Shown in pieces: positions 33,212-39,167 of a DNA stretch of 39,167 nucleotides. Below the pieces are notes generated by a model. That model was not told the origin of the DNA, did not search any database, and saw only the letters and a list, made by a program, of their open reading frames with translations. The DNA comes from Bacteroidota bacterium (GTDB lineage: Bacteria; Bacteroidota; Ignavibacteria; UBA10030; UBA8401): positions 1 to 39,167 of the forward strand of contig JAJYOI010000023.1 of NCBI GenBank assembly GCA_021796275.1, given 5' to 3'. Numbering within the stretch: the first letter of the stretch is position 1; every line of letters starts with the position of its first letter. A program made the position numbers and the translations under genes.

Positions 33212-36016
33212 ATGCCATACTTTGAAAATCATCCGAATGTGTTTCGGGCTGTCACGATTGCATTGCTTTCGCTGCTGGTCTCGATTGCCATAACGTGCTT
33301 CTATGATTATGTTTCCTCGCCTACTGATGAGAACTGGTTTCGGGATTCGCCTTCGTTGGTCTATGTTGTGAAGACTATTCCGGTGCACAATGCCGGTGCG
33401 GGTTTTCAATCTGGAGAAGGGCCTGAACAATCCGATTCCGTCAATGCAGGTGATCTTATAGTCGCGCTCAATGATCAGCACGTGAAAGACACAAGCGACG
33501 TTGTTGCCGCACTGCGACAGATTGACCCTGCTTCTTTTATCACAATGACAATTCTCCGGCCGGGTGCAGATAAAAGAATCTCATACCGGGTGCAAAGGAA
33601 GAATTTTACCCGGGACGATTTCGTACAAATTCCATTCACTGTGCATGTGTTTGATATTTTTCCGGGAGGAGCGTCAGATCGCGCAGGAATGAAAGTCGGC
33701 GATCTGGTTGAACGCATCAACGGCAAGCAATTCAACAGTGCTCTCGAAGCAGACCGCATGCTTCGGACGACAGGATCGGGGAAAACCGTTCGATATGATA
33801 TCTTGCGGAGCGGGCAGCATCTCGTGTTGAATGTGACGCTGGCAAATTTCGGAATCACTATCGGGGTGTTGATTTTTGTGCTGGCTGGTTTTTGGTATAT
33901 GGCAGTCGGGGCGTTCATCGCGCTGAAGAGGCCGAAAATAAAAGCAGCCCGCTTGCTTGGCTATGCATTCTTTTTGATCGGCTTTTTCCTGTCTGTGATT
34001 GTTGATAGCCGTGCGACTTCCCCCGGCGTCTTTCAATATGTGAGAGGATTTTTCATTGTTAACGGCATGTGCTTTGGGTTTGCTCTCTGGGTTCATTCGC
34101 GGATATACTTTCCCAAAGAATTAACGTTGCTGGCGGGAAAGAAATGGTTATTCAGAATTTTATATGGCGTCTCGGTTATTTCCGCAGTCACGGTTGCAGT
34201 GTTTGGAGACAGGGGATTTTTAGCCGCGGTGATATTGATTGCGCTCGTTACGTCTGCAGGATTTTTTACACTGAGGAAATATACAACTCCGGACTACAAA
34301 AAAATAAACGGCGCCCTCACACTTGCCGGTTATGTAATGCTTCTCGCATTATTCCTTCTCCTTGCATTGTCATTGCTGAAAAGCCCGACACAGACGCAGA
34401 TCATTATCGGCGTAGTCGGCGCGCTGATGTTCCTGGTTCCGGTTTTTTACCTTTACGCTATCGGGCGCTATCGCTTGCTCGATCTCAACTTGCGCGTGCG
34501 CAGGAACGTTCAGTATTCGCTTCTTACCGTCGTGTGGGCAATTGCCGTGTATTATGCGTTAGTGTGGATTTTTTTCCAACTGCCTTCATTGAGCTTTCCT
34601 TCAACGAATGTCGTCTTTACCGGTGCTTCCATTGAAATCGGCAACGTTCAGAATGTCGGCGTTCAGGTAATCCCGCTGGAAAAAGTACTTCTCATGTTCC
34701 TTGCAATCACCGTGACATACGGTTTTGTCTATGTCCGGCGTGCCGGCCAAAAATTTATTGACTGGAAATATTACCGCACTCGTTACGATTACCGCCGTGC
34801 GGGCAACGAGCTTGCCGAAGTGCTTGCATCGAAATTGGATCTTGTGGAACTCGCGCAGGGGATAGCGGAAAAGCTTGCCCGGTTAATGCGATTGAAACGT
34901 TCCGGCGTCCTCTTTTTCCGGAATGAGCAGCAATGCTGCTGTGAAGAAGCGTACGGTTTCGACGGCGCAGGCTGGAAAGAGTTTTGTCTGACGAAAGAGC
35001 ACGACATTCAGGATGCGATGAAAAAATTTGCCGCAGAGTTCCGCGTAGATTATCTTCCGCCGGATATTCGTGAGAATTTCCTTCAGCAGGGATTTCAGTA
35101 TATCGTCCCCGTTCGTTCCAAAGAAAAATTGATCGGCGCATTGCTGGTCGGAGAGAAGCTTTCTGAAGCGGCGTTTGGCGAGGAAGATTTATCGTTCCTT
35201 TCCACGGCGGCTCGTCAGGCTTCAGTGTCAATCGAAAATGCGTTCCTGTATGAAGAGCTGGCGGAAAAAGAGCGGCTGAAACATGAGCTTGAAATCGCGC
35301 GGCGCATTCAGCTGGAATCGCTCCCGCAGAATATCCCGCTCATGAAAGGGCTTGATATCGCCGGTAGTTCGCTTCCGGCTCTTGAGGTAGGCGGGGATTT
35401 TTTCGACTACCTTAACGGCGTTGCCCATAAAATCACCGTCATTGTCGGCGATGTGAGCGGGAAAGGAACATCGGCGGCACTGTACATGTCGAAAGTGCAG
35501 GGTATTTTTCGCTCGCTGCATGCGTTCAGGCTTTCACCGAATGAGTTATTGATTCGCGCGAACGGCTTGTTGTGCCGGGACCTTGAGAAGAGTTCCTTTA
35601 TTACAGTTCTCGGCGCAGAGTTCAACACGATGACGAAGCGCATTGTCATCGCGCGCGCCGGACATCTTCCGTTGTTTTTCTACAGCGCAAAGGAAAAACG
35701 GGTTGAAAAAATTACGCCCCGCGGGTTAGGTCTCGGGCTAAATGATGCGGGCGTGTTTTCGGATGAATTGGAAGAAAAGAAAATCCGTTATTCATCCGGA
35801 GACGTTTTATTGTTCGTTACCGATGGGATCACCGAAGCGCGGAACGATAAAAATGAAGATTTCGGTGAAGAACGCCTTACCGGCTTGCTCAAGCAATTGC
35901 ACTCAGCTTCTGCGGAGGAAATTCGCGACAGCGTGATGAAAGAAGTCAGGCAATTCGCGGCTGGCGCGTATCAGCACGATGACCAGACTGTCGTTGTGGT
36001 GAAAGCTGCAACTTAA
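33212..36016 (+). CDS. PDZ/multi-spanning membrane/GAF/SpoIIE-type serine phosphatase
   Basis: A 934-residue protein. Residues 13-30 are a membrane helix. Residues about 47-125 and 130-205 are two PDZ-like domains (NAGDLIVALNDQHV and FPGGASDRAGMKVGDLVERINGK). About nine further membrane helices follow between 211 and 508. A GAF-like region spans about 530-690, then a short linker helix. The SpoIIE/PP2C phosphatase shows GGDFFDY, VGDVSGKGTSAALYM, IARAGHLPLFFY, FVTDGITEARN and HDDQTVVVV. Such enzymes dephosphorylate anti-anti-sigma factors. No sigma, anti-sigma or anti-anti-sigma gene is nearby, so the partner is unknown. Confidence 0.86.
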   Translation: MPYFENHPNVFRAVTIALLSLLVSIAITCFYDYVSSPTDENWFRDSPSLVYVVKTIPVHNAGAGFQSGEGPEQSDSVNAGDLIVALNDQHVKDTSDVVAALRQIDPASFITMTILRPGADKRISYRVQRKNFTRDDFVQIPFTVHVFDIFPGGASDRAGMKVGDLVERINGKQFNSALEADRMLRTTGSGKTVRYDILRSGQHLVLNVTLANFGITIGVLIFVLAGFWYMAVGAFIALKRPKIKAARLLGYAFFLIGFFLSVIVDSRATSPGVFQYVRGFFIVNGMCFGFALWVHSRIYFPKELTLLAGKKWLFRILYGVSVISAVTVAVFGDRGFLAAVILIALVTSAGFFTLRKYTTPDYKKINGALTLAGYVMLLALFLLLALSLLKSPTQTQIIIGVVGALMFLVPVFYLYAIGRYRLLDLNLRVRRNVQYSLLTVVWAIAVYYALVWIFFQLPSLSFPSTNVVFTGASIEIGNVQNVGVQVIPLEKVLLMFLAITVTYGFVYVRRAGQKFIDWKYYRTRYDYRRAGNELAEVLASKLDLVELAQGIAEKLARLMRLKRSGVLFFRNEQQCCCEEAYGFDGAGWKEFCLTKEHDIQDAMKKFAAEFRVDYLPPDIRENFLQQGFQYIVPVRSKEKLIGALLVGEKLSEAAFGEEDLSFLSTAARQASVSIENAFLYEELAEKERLKHELEIARRIQLESLPQNIPLMKGLDIAGSSLPALEVGGDFFDYLNGVAHKITVIVGDVSGKGTSAALYMSKVQGIFRSLHAFRLSPNELLIRANGLLCRDLEKSSFITVLGAEFNTMTKRIVIARAGHLPLFFYSAKEKRVEKITPRGLGLGLNDAGVFSDELEEKKIRYSSGDVLLFVTDGITEARNDKNEDFGEERLTGLLKQLHSASAEEIRDSVMKEVRQFAAGAYQHDDQTVVVVKAAT

Positions 36017-36027
36017 AAAAACGATAC

Positions 36028-36042
36028 CACACCAAAGGTGTG
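36028..36042. repeat. Perfect triloop hairpin, 6-bp stem
   Basis: CACACC and GGTGTG are perfect inverted arms with loop AAA, 12 bases after the phosphatase stop. It has the same 6-3-6 geometry as the hairpins in the tRNA remnant. No T-run follows. Confidence 0.75.
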
Positions 36043-36200
36043 AAAGAACGCATTAAAAAATGCAACGCCGGCGAAATTGTCTGGATTGAAAACACGGGGC
36101 ACTGCGTCCTTCTTTTCGCTAAATCCTCCTTAGCCGCCTGCCATAGCACTTTCTCTGTGCGGCGGGCAGGTATGTCGGGGAAAAGCAGCGCCCACTACTT

Positions 36201-36250
36201 CCGGGCTTTAGCCCAAAAAAGGTTGTTTTGGCTAAAGCCGGTTTTTATTT
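36201..36250 (+). terminator. Hairpin with T-run upstream of pfkA
   Basis: CCGGGCTTTAGCC (36201-36213) pairs with GGCTAAAGCCGG (36230-36241) with one bulged G, then TTTTTATTT. It can act as terminator for the phosphatase transcript, although it lies about 185 bases after that stop. Its arms also match a palindromic intergenic-repeat style. Confidence 0.6.
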
Positions 36251-36264
36251 TGACTTCTAAATCC

Positions 36265-36280
36265 ACGACCTGAAGGTCGT
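36265..36280. repeat. ACGACC/GGTCGT hairpin repeat
   Basis: ACGACC (36265-36270) and GGTCGT (36275-36280) are perfect arms with loop TGAA, with imperfect pairing continuing outward. It resembles short intergenic palindromes, not a regulatory site, but it lies within 60 bases of the pfkA start. Confidence 0.5.
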
Positions 36281-36336
36281 CGCAATTCAAAATTATATTC
36301 TTGCGTAACTTCAGTTAATAAGAGAAAGAAAATACT

Positions 36337-37443
36337 ATGAACACAAAAATAAAACGCATAGCTATCAGCACGGGCGGTGGCGACGCACCCGGATTGAACG
36401 CTGTCATCCGGGCAGCAACAATCGCCGCGATCAATCGCGGTTGGGAAGTGTTCGGCATTCGTGACGGCTATAATGGTTTGTTTCTCCCGCACGACTATCC
36501 TGAAGGCGGATTGATGCCCCTGACCCGCCATGCAGTACGAGGTATTACGCATCTCGGCGGCACGATTATCGGAACAACGAACAAAGGTAATCCTTTGAAG
36601 TATCCGACGAAACGCAAGGATGGAACGATGTATGAAAAAGACAGAAGCGATGAGATTATGCGCGCATTTAAAAAACATAAGATCGACGCGCTGATTGCAG
36701 TGGGAGGCGACGGATCGCTCTCGATTGCAAAAGTATTTTCAGACAAAGGAATGCGTGTGGTTGGTGTTCCAAAAACAATTGATAACGATCTGAGTAAAAC
36801 TGTCATCACGTTCGGTTTCGATACCGCCGTTTCGTTTGCCACAGGATGCATTGATCGTTTACATTCAACTGCCGAAGCGCACCAGCGGGTGATGGTTGTG
36901 GAAGTGATGGGACGGTATGCGGGATGGATCGCACTCGAGTGCGGCGTTTCAGGGACTGCCGATGTTATCCTGATTCCTGAAATTCCATACGACATGAACA
37001 AAGTGGCGAAAAAAATAAATGATCGGACAAAAAGCGGCGCGAAGTTTTCCATTGTCGTTGTGGCTGAAGGAGCCAAACCGATTGGCGGCAGCACGTCGGT
37101 GATCGGCAAAGAATTAGGCCGTGCCGAACGGATCGGCGGAATCGGCGAGCGTGTTGCAAAAGAAATCCAAAAGCTGACGGGAAAAGAATCACGCTGTGTC
37201 GTGCTGGGACATTTACTCCGCGGCGGTTCTCCGACGACGTTCGACAGGCTCATCTCGTTGCGATTCGGTGCGGCAGCAGTGCGTGCTCTTGACGAAGGAA
37301 AGTCCGGAGTGATGGTCGCACTCGATCCGCCGACAGTCCGTTACGTTCCTTTAGAAGAAGCAACGAAGCGTTTGAAGAATGTTCCGCTCAATTCCGATGT
37401 TGTGCTGACCGCACGGGATTTGGGCACTTCGTTCGGCGATTGA
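36337..37443 (+). CDS. pfkA: 6-phosphofructokinase
   Basis: A 368-residue enzyme phosphorylating fructose-6-phosphate. It starts with ISTGGGDAPGLNAVIRA and has VGGDGSLS, PKTIDNDL, MGRYAGWIALE and LGHLLRGGSPTTFDR. Specificity positions, numbered here, are Gly126 (GGDGS) and Lys146 (PKTIDND). Gly at the first favours ATP. Lys at the second is typical of PPi-dependent and of group III and eukaryotic-type ATP enzymes. It is longer than the 320-residue E. coli enzyme, fitting group III. The most likely donor is ATP, but this is not certain. Confidence 0.93.
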   Translation: MNTKIKRIAISTGGGDAPGLNAVIRAATIAAINRGWEVFGIRDGYNGLFLPHDYPEGGLMPLTRHAVRGITHLGGTIIGTTNKGNPLKYPTKRKDGTMYEKDRSDEIMRAFKKHKIDALIAVGGDGSLSIAKVFSDKGMRVVGVPKTIDNDLSKTVITFGFDTAVSFATGCIDRLHSTAEAHQRVMVVEVMGRYAGWIALECGVSGTADVILIPEIPYDMNKVAKKINDRTKSGAKFSIVVVAEGAKPIGGSTSVIGKELGRAERIGGIGERVAKEIQKLTGKESRCVVLGHLLRGGSPTTFDRLISLRFGAAAVRALDEGKSGVMVALDPPTVRYVPLEEATKRLKNVPLNSDVVLTARDLGTSFGD

Positions 37444-37517
37444 TGCTGAAAACAATGCACGCTCTTCATCTCGTTCTACGTGAGACGCCTCCTTGGGAAA
37501 GAATGGCATCAAGCCGT

Positions 37518-37547
37518 AGTCGCACTGAGCGAAGTCGAAGGGCGACT
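37518..37547. repeat. GAGCGAAGTCGAAG-type palindromic repeat
   Basis: AGTCGC and GCGACT flank the core CTGAGCGAAGTCGAAGG. This core is a widespread intergenic repeat type in several phyla. A degraded relative with GAATGAAGTCGAAG is seen near 38376-38390. Confidence 0.6.
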
Positions 37548-37821
37548 GAGCATGGGTATGTTCTTGGCAGGGAGTGAAGGGCAAAATTTTCTCCCCCTCA
37601 TAGGAGGAGAGCCAGCTTGCCCGCCGTGCTTTCCTTCTTGGCGGGAGAGGGGTCAAAGGCTGCAAATCTGCCGCCTTTTTGGCGGAGAGCATTGCAGTGC
37701 CTGCCGCGCTCTCTGTGGGATTCCTTTCCCGTCTTTCCATTTACCATTCCTGTTGCATCTCCAATATTTTTTCTTTATGTTTTCCCCATCTCAACGCAGG
37801 GTTTTCTGAACGGCTGTTGAG

Positions 37822-37882
37822 ATTCCGCCCTGCCTCACCTTTAGGCGGATTTGTCCGCCCCGTGCTTTACCTTAGGCGGAAT
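37822..37882. repeat. Nested TCCGCC/GGCGGA inverted repeats
   Basis: Two hairpins, TCCGCC (37824-37829) with GGCGGA (37844-37849) and TCCGCC (37854-37859) with GGCGGA (37875-37880), stand in tandem. Their loops are related (CACCTTTA and TTTACCTTA). The outermost arms ATTCCGCC and GGCGGAAT also pair perfectly over 8 bp, so the unit could fold as one larger structure. Confidence 0.7.
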
Positions 37883-38032
37883 GTTTTCTCTTCACAATTG
37901 AGGTAATACCTACACAGAGCGTGCGTCGTCTGTGCATCACCTTTTTTAGTGGAAAAGGAGCATGTTCATAGTCCGCATACTGCAAAGAACCAATCAGAAT
38001 CTCACGATGAAACACTCCCGGGAGAACCGCAC

Positions 38033-38314
38033 ATGAATAATGAAGAACTCGAAGCATTATATGAAGAGATGAAGCGCTTGTATGAAGCAGGACTGACAGC
38101 GAGCGCACGATCAAAAGCATTTATTGCGGAAGCAAGTACAGTGTTAGGCGCTGTGGTGGTAAAACATTTTCCCGAAGTGTATCAACTTGAGCCGGGGCAA
38201 TACAAGATGCTCGGTAATATTCTCTGGAAACACGCCGACAACTTGGATACAGATTTGGATAATCTCGTGAACGGTCATCTGGAAAATATTTTCGGCGCTG
38301 GTCAACTTGTCTGA
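38033..38314 (+). CDS. Small hypothetical protein
   Basis: A 93-residue protein I do not recognise. It is mainly helical, acidic at the N-terminus (MNNEELEALYEEMKRLYEAGL), with TVLGAVVVKHFPEVYQLEPGQYKMLGNILWKHADNLDTDLDNL in the middle. GGAG 8 bases before ATG 38033 supports this start; a GTG start at 37949 would give 121 residues. The last codons and the TGA stop lie inside a GGTCA...TGACC inverted repeat, so the C-terminus may have been changed by repeat insertion. No function is proposed. Confidence 0.6.
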   Translation: MNNEELEALYEEMKRLYEAGLTASARSKAFIAEASTVLGAVVVKHFPEVYQLEPGQYKMLGNILWKHADNLDTDLDNLVNGHLENIFGAGQLV

Positions 38315-38316
38315 CC
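38300..38316. repeat. GGTCA/TGACC repeat covering a stop codon
   Basis: GGTCA (38300-38304) and TGACC (38312-38316) are inverted arms. The end, GTCTGACCAAATA, is identical to the end of the better-preserved copy at 39047-39068. The TGA at 38312-38314 stops the small gene. Confidence 0.65.
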
Positions 38317-38532
38317 AAATAATCAATACTGAGAGGCATCTGAAAAACTACTTTAGCCAACGAATAACCGCATTGAATGAAGTCGAAGCGTGGAATTTTT
38401 AACAGAATTACGTATCGCTGTACGGCAACCCGTAAGGCTGGAGTTCGTCGCTGTTTCTCATAATAAACTGATGTAACTGGCAAAAAACGGTAATGCCGTA
38501 CAGCTTCACTCATCATATATAATATCGGGAAA

Positions 38533-39033
38533 ATGAATATGGAAGAAGATTTTCCGGTCCTTGATTTGAAAAGCGATCGTGTGATGAATCGGTTTTTATT
38601 TCTTACAATAGTTCTGGGAGGCGAAGTATTGGGAAATGATGATAATGAAATAAAGAAAAGCAAAGCGTTTGATGATGATTATTCTCACCTGACAACGCCG
38701 GATATTAAGGCGCTTACCGCGTTAATTACAAAACTGTCTTCGCTCTTTCATGAGGAGAAAGAGATCACACTGCACGCTTCGGAAATGCCCCTCTTCTACG
38801 TTATGATCAATATTACAGCGCGCGCGTTTGCATTGCTCGATATGGAACTGTTACGCCGTCTTGGGCAGTTGGAGGACCAGCCCGAAGACTTTTTTCATAA
38901 ATCGCGAAAAGATTATTTACAGTGTGCAGACGATATGATACGGACTCTCCACGACGGATATGGCACGAATGGAAAAGTTCTTTCGGAGATTGAGCGCCTT
39001 TCACAGGGAAAAATTACAATGGTGGAAAGTTAA
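38533..39033 (+). CDS. Hypothetical protein
   Basis: A 166-residue protein I do not recognise. It looks helical, with a charged N-terminal part (MNMEEDFPVLDLKSDRVMNR), a short hydrophobic stretch FLFLTIVLGGEVLG, and amphipathic helices in the middle (DIKALTALITKLSSLFHEEKEITLHASEMPLFYVMINITARAFALLDMELLRRL). There are no catalytic motifs or paired cysteines. The preceding 218 bases contain a degraded repeat and no clear promoter. Coding potential is supported only by ORF length and plausible composition. Confidence 0.55.
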   Translation: MNMEEDFPVLDLKSDRVMNRFLFLTIVLGGEVLGNDDNEIKKSKAFDDDYSHLTTPDIKALTALITKLSSLFHEEKEITLHASEMPLFYVMINITARAFALLDMELLRRLGQLEDQPEDFFHKSRKDYLQCADDMIRTLHDGYGTNGKVLSEIERLSQGKITMVES

Positions 39034-39046
39034 AATGATTTTGGTA

Positions 39047-39068
39047 GGTCAGACATTCGTGTCTGACC
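39047..39068. repeat. GGTCAGAC/GTCTGACC palindromic repeat
   Basis: Perfect 8-bp inverted arms with a 6-nt loop (ATTCGT), 13 bases after the last gene. It shares GTCTGACCAAATA with the copy that ends the small gene at 38314. No T-run follows. Confidence 0.75.
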
Positions 39069-39088
39069 AAATACCGGACAACAATATT

Positions 39089-39130
39089 GACAGGCAAGTC
39101 ACGAAGTGATGCCTTTGGCAAATGCCTGTC
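39089..39130. repeat. Compound palindrome with two internal triloop hairpins
   Basis: Outer arms GACAGGCA (39089-39096) and TGCCTGTC (39123-39130) enclose TCAC-GAA-GTGA (39099-39109) directly followed by TGCC-TTT-GGCA (39110-39120). The inner pair has the same order, GAA loop then pyrimidine loop, as the pair in the tRNA remnant. Confidence 0.75.
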
Positions 39131-39167
39131 CTACTGTGACTGGCGGAAAGAAAAAAATAATTTCGGT

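Larger units (their letters stand above)
36017..36336. other. 320-bp intergenic region rich in hairpins
   Basis: No gene is visible. It contains CACACC-AAA-GGTGTG (36028-36042), GCATT-AAAA-AATGC (36050-36063), a long terminator-like hairpin (36201-36241) and ACGACC-TGAA-GGTCGT (36265-36280). A CCTGCC...GGGCAGG arm pair lies between the second and third. The upstream region of pfkA shows only a weak purine-rich Shine-Dalgarno (AGAGAAAG). Confidence 0.6.
37444..38032. other. 589-bp region of intergenic repeats without a supported gene
   Basis: ORFs here are short and made of repeat sequence. Several inverted repeats are present: AGTCGC/GCGACT (37518-37547) around GAGCGAAGTCGAAG, CCCGCC/GGCGGG (37620-37645), CCGCC-TTTTT-GGCGG (37671-37685) and a nested set at 37822-37882. 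The frame of the next gene is open back to a GTG at 37949, but ATG 38033 has a better ribosome site. Confidence 0.6.

Noticed and set aside
37444-37948. Overlapping short + strand ORFs of 67-109 codons in this interval
   Set aside because: They consist of inverted repeats, lack ribosome sites and show low-complexity composition, so coding is unlikely.
26166-39130. CRISPR array from the repeated short palindromes
   Set aside because: The repeats are not regularly spaced, differ in sequence and have no spacers of constant length or cas genes.

Overview
The window looks like a chromosomal housekeeping segment from a bacterium of the FCB superphylum (Bacteroidota/Chlorobi side), most likely an Ignavibacteria-like lineage. 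Pointers are a GWxTD-domain secreted protein, a bacillithiol pathway deacetylase (BshB1), a kinase-less PASTA protein next to rpe, an AddAB-like pair of the kind seen in Bacteroidota, and many short intergenic palindromic repeats. The taxonomic call is inference from gene content. Nearly all genes are on the + strand; only a zinc-ribbon/DUF2318 gene, bshB1 and a thioesterase are on the - strand. There is no IS element, integrase, CRISPR array or rRNA. One tRNA gene, tRNA-Thr(CGU), is present at 26238-26309.

Layout. 1-1865: YjbQ-family protein and GWxTD protein. 1881-4802: pyrR-pyrB-pyrC behind a PyrR-binding RNA hairpin and an intrinsic terminator. 4916-7494: pgeF and glmS (amino sugar and cell wall). 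7586-9042: an enoyl-ACP-reductase-like SDR with a Tyr-x6-Lys motif, then a DUF1232 protein, closed by a bidirectional terminator. 9115-10658 (-): zinc-ribbon/DUF2318 protein and bshB1. 10814-15291: xseA-xseB-dxs and a Gfo/Idh/MocA protein. 15370-17955: ribD, a beta-lactamase-like serine hydrolase, ribE. 17967-20616: PASTA protein, rpe, nagA, strong terminator. 20784-22723: Lrp/AsnC regulator and glnA. 22895-26058: crotonase, apt, a peroxiredoxin, tryptophanase. 26238-26457: tRNA-Thr, then a decayed partial copy of it broken up by three perfect hairpins. 26522-26938 (-): thioesterase. 27100-33041: AddA-like helicase-nuclease and AddB-like Fe-S nuclease. 33212-36016: a large PDZ/membrane/GAF/SpoIIE phosphatase. 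36337-37443: pfkA. 37444-39167: repeat-rich DNA around two small unrecognised genes.

How it works together. Most of the window is core metabolism: pyrimidine synthesis under PyrR control, amino sugar and peptidoglycan upkeep, isoprenoid precursors (DXS), riboflavin, nitrogen assimilation under a likely local Lrp-type regulator, thiol redox (BshB1, peroxiredoxin), exonuclease VII and AddAB-like DNA repair, and glycolysis (PFK).

I did not find a clear defence island or gene cluster that I could call a new system. The most distinctive material is non-coding: a set of perfect hairpins, several with 3-nt loops and sometimes in tandem pairs, that sit inside a tRNA remnant and in intergenic DNA at 36028-36042 and 39089-39130. 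A longer-looped palindrome next to the last genes supplies a stop codon. The PyrR leader and two proteins whose expected catalytic residue is substituted (the Gfo/Idh/MocA protein and the crotonase) are the next most useful points to check.
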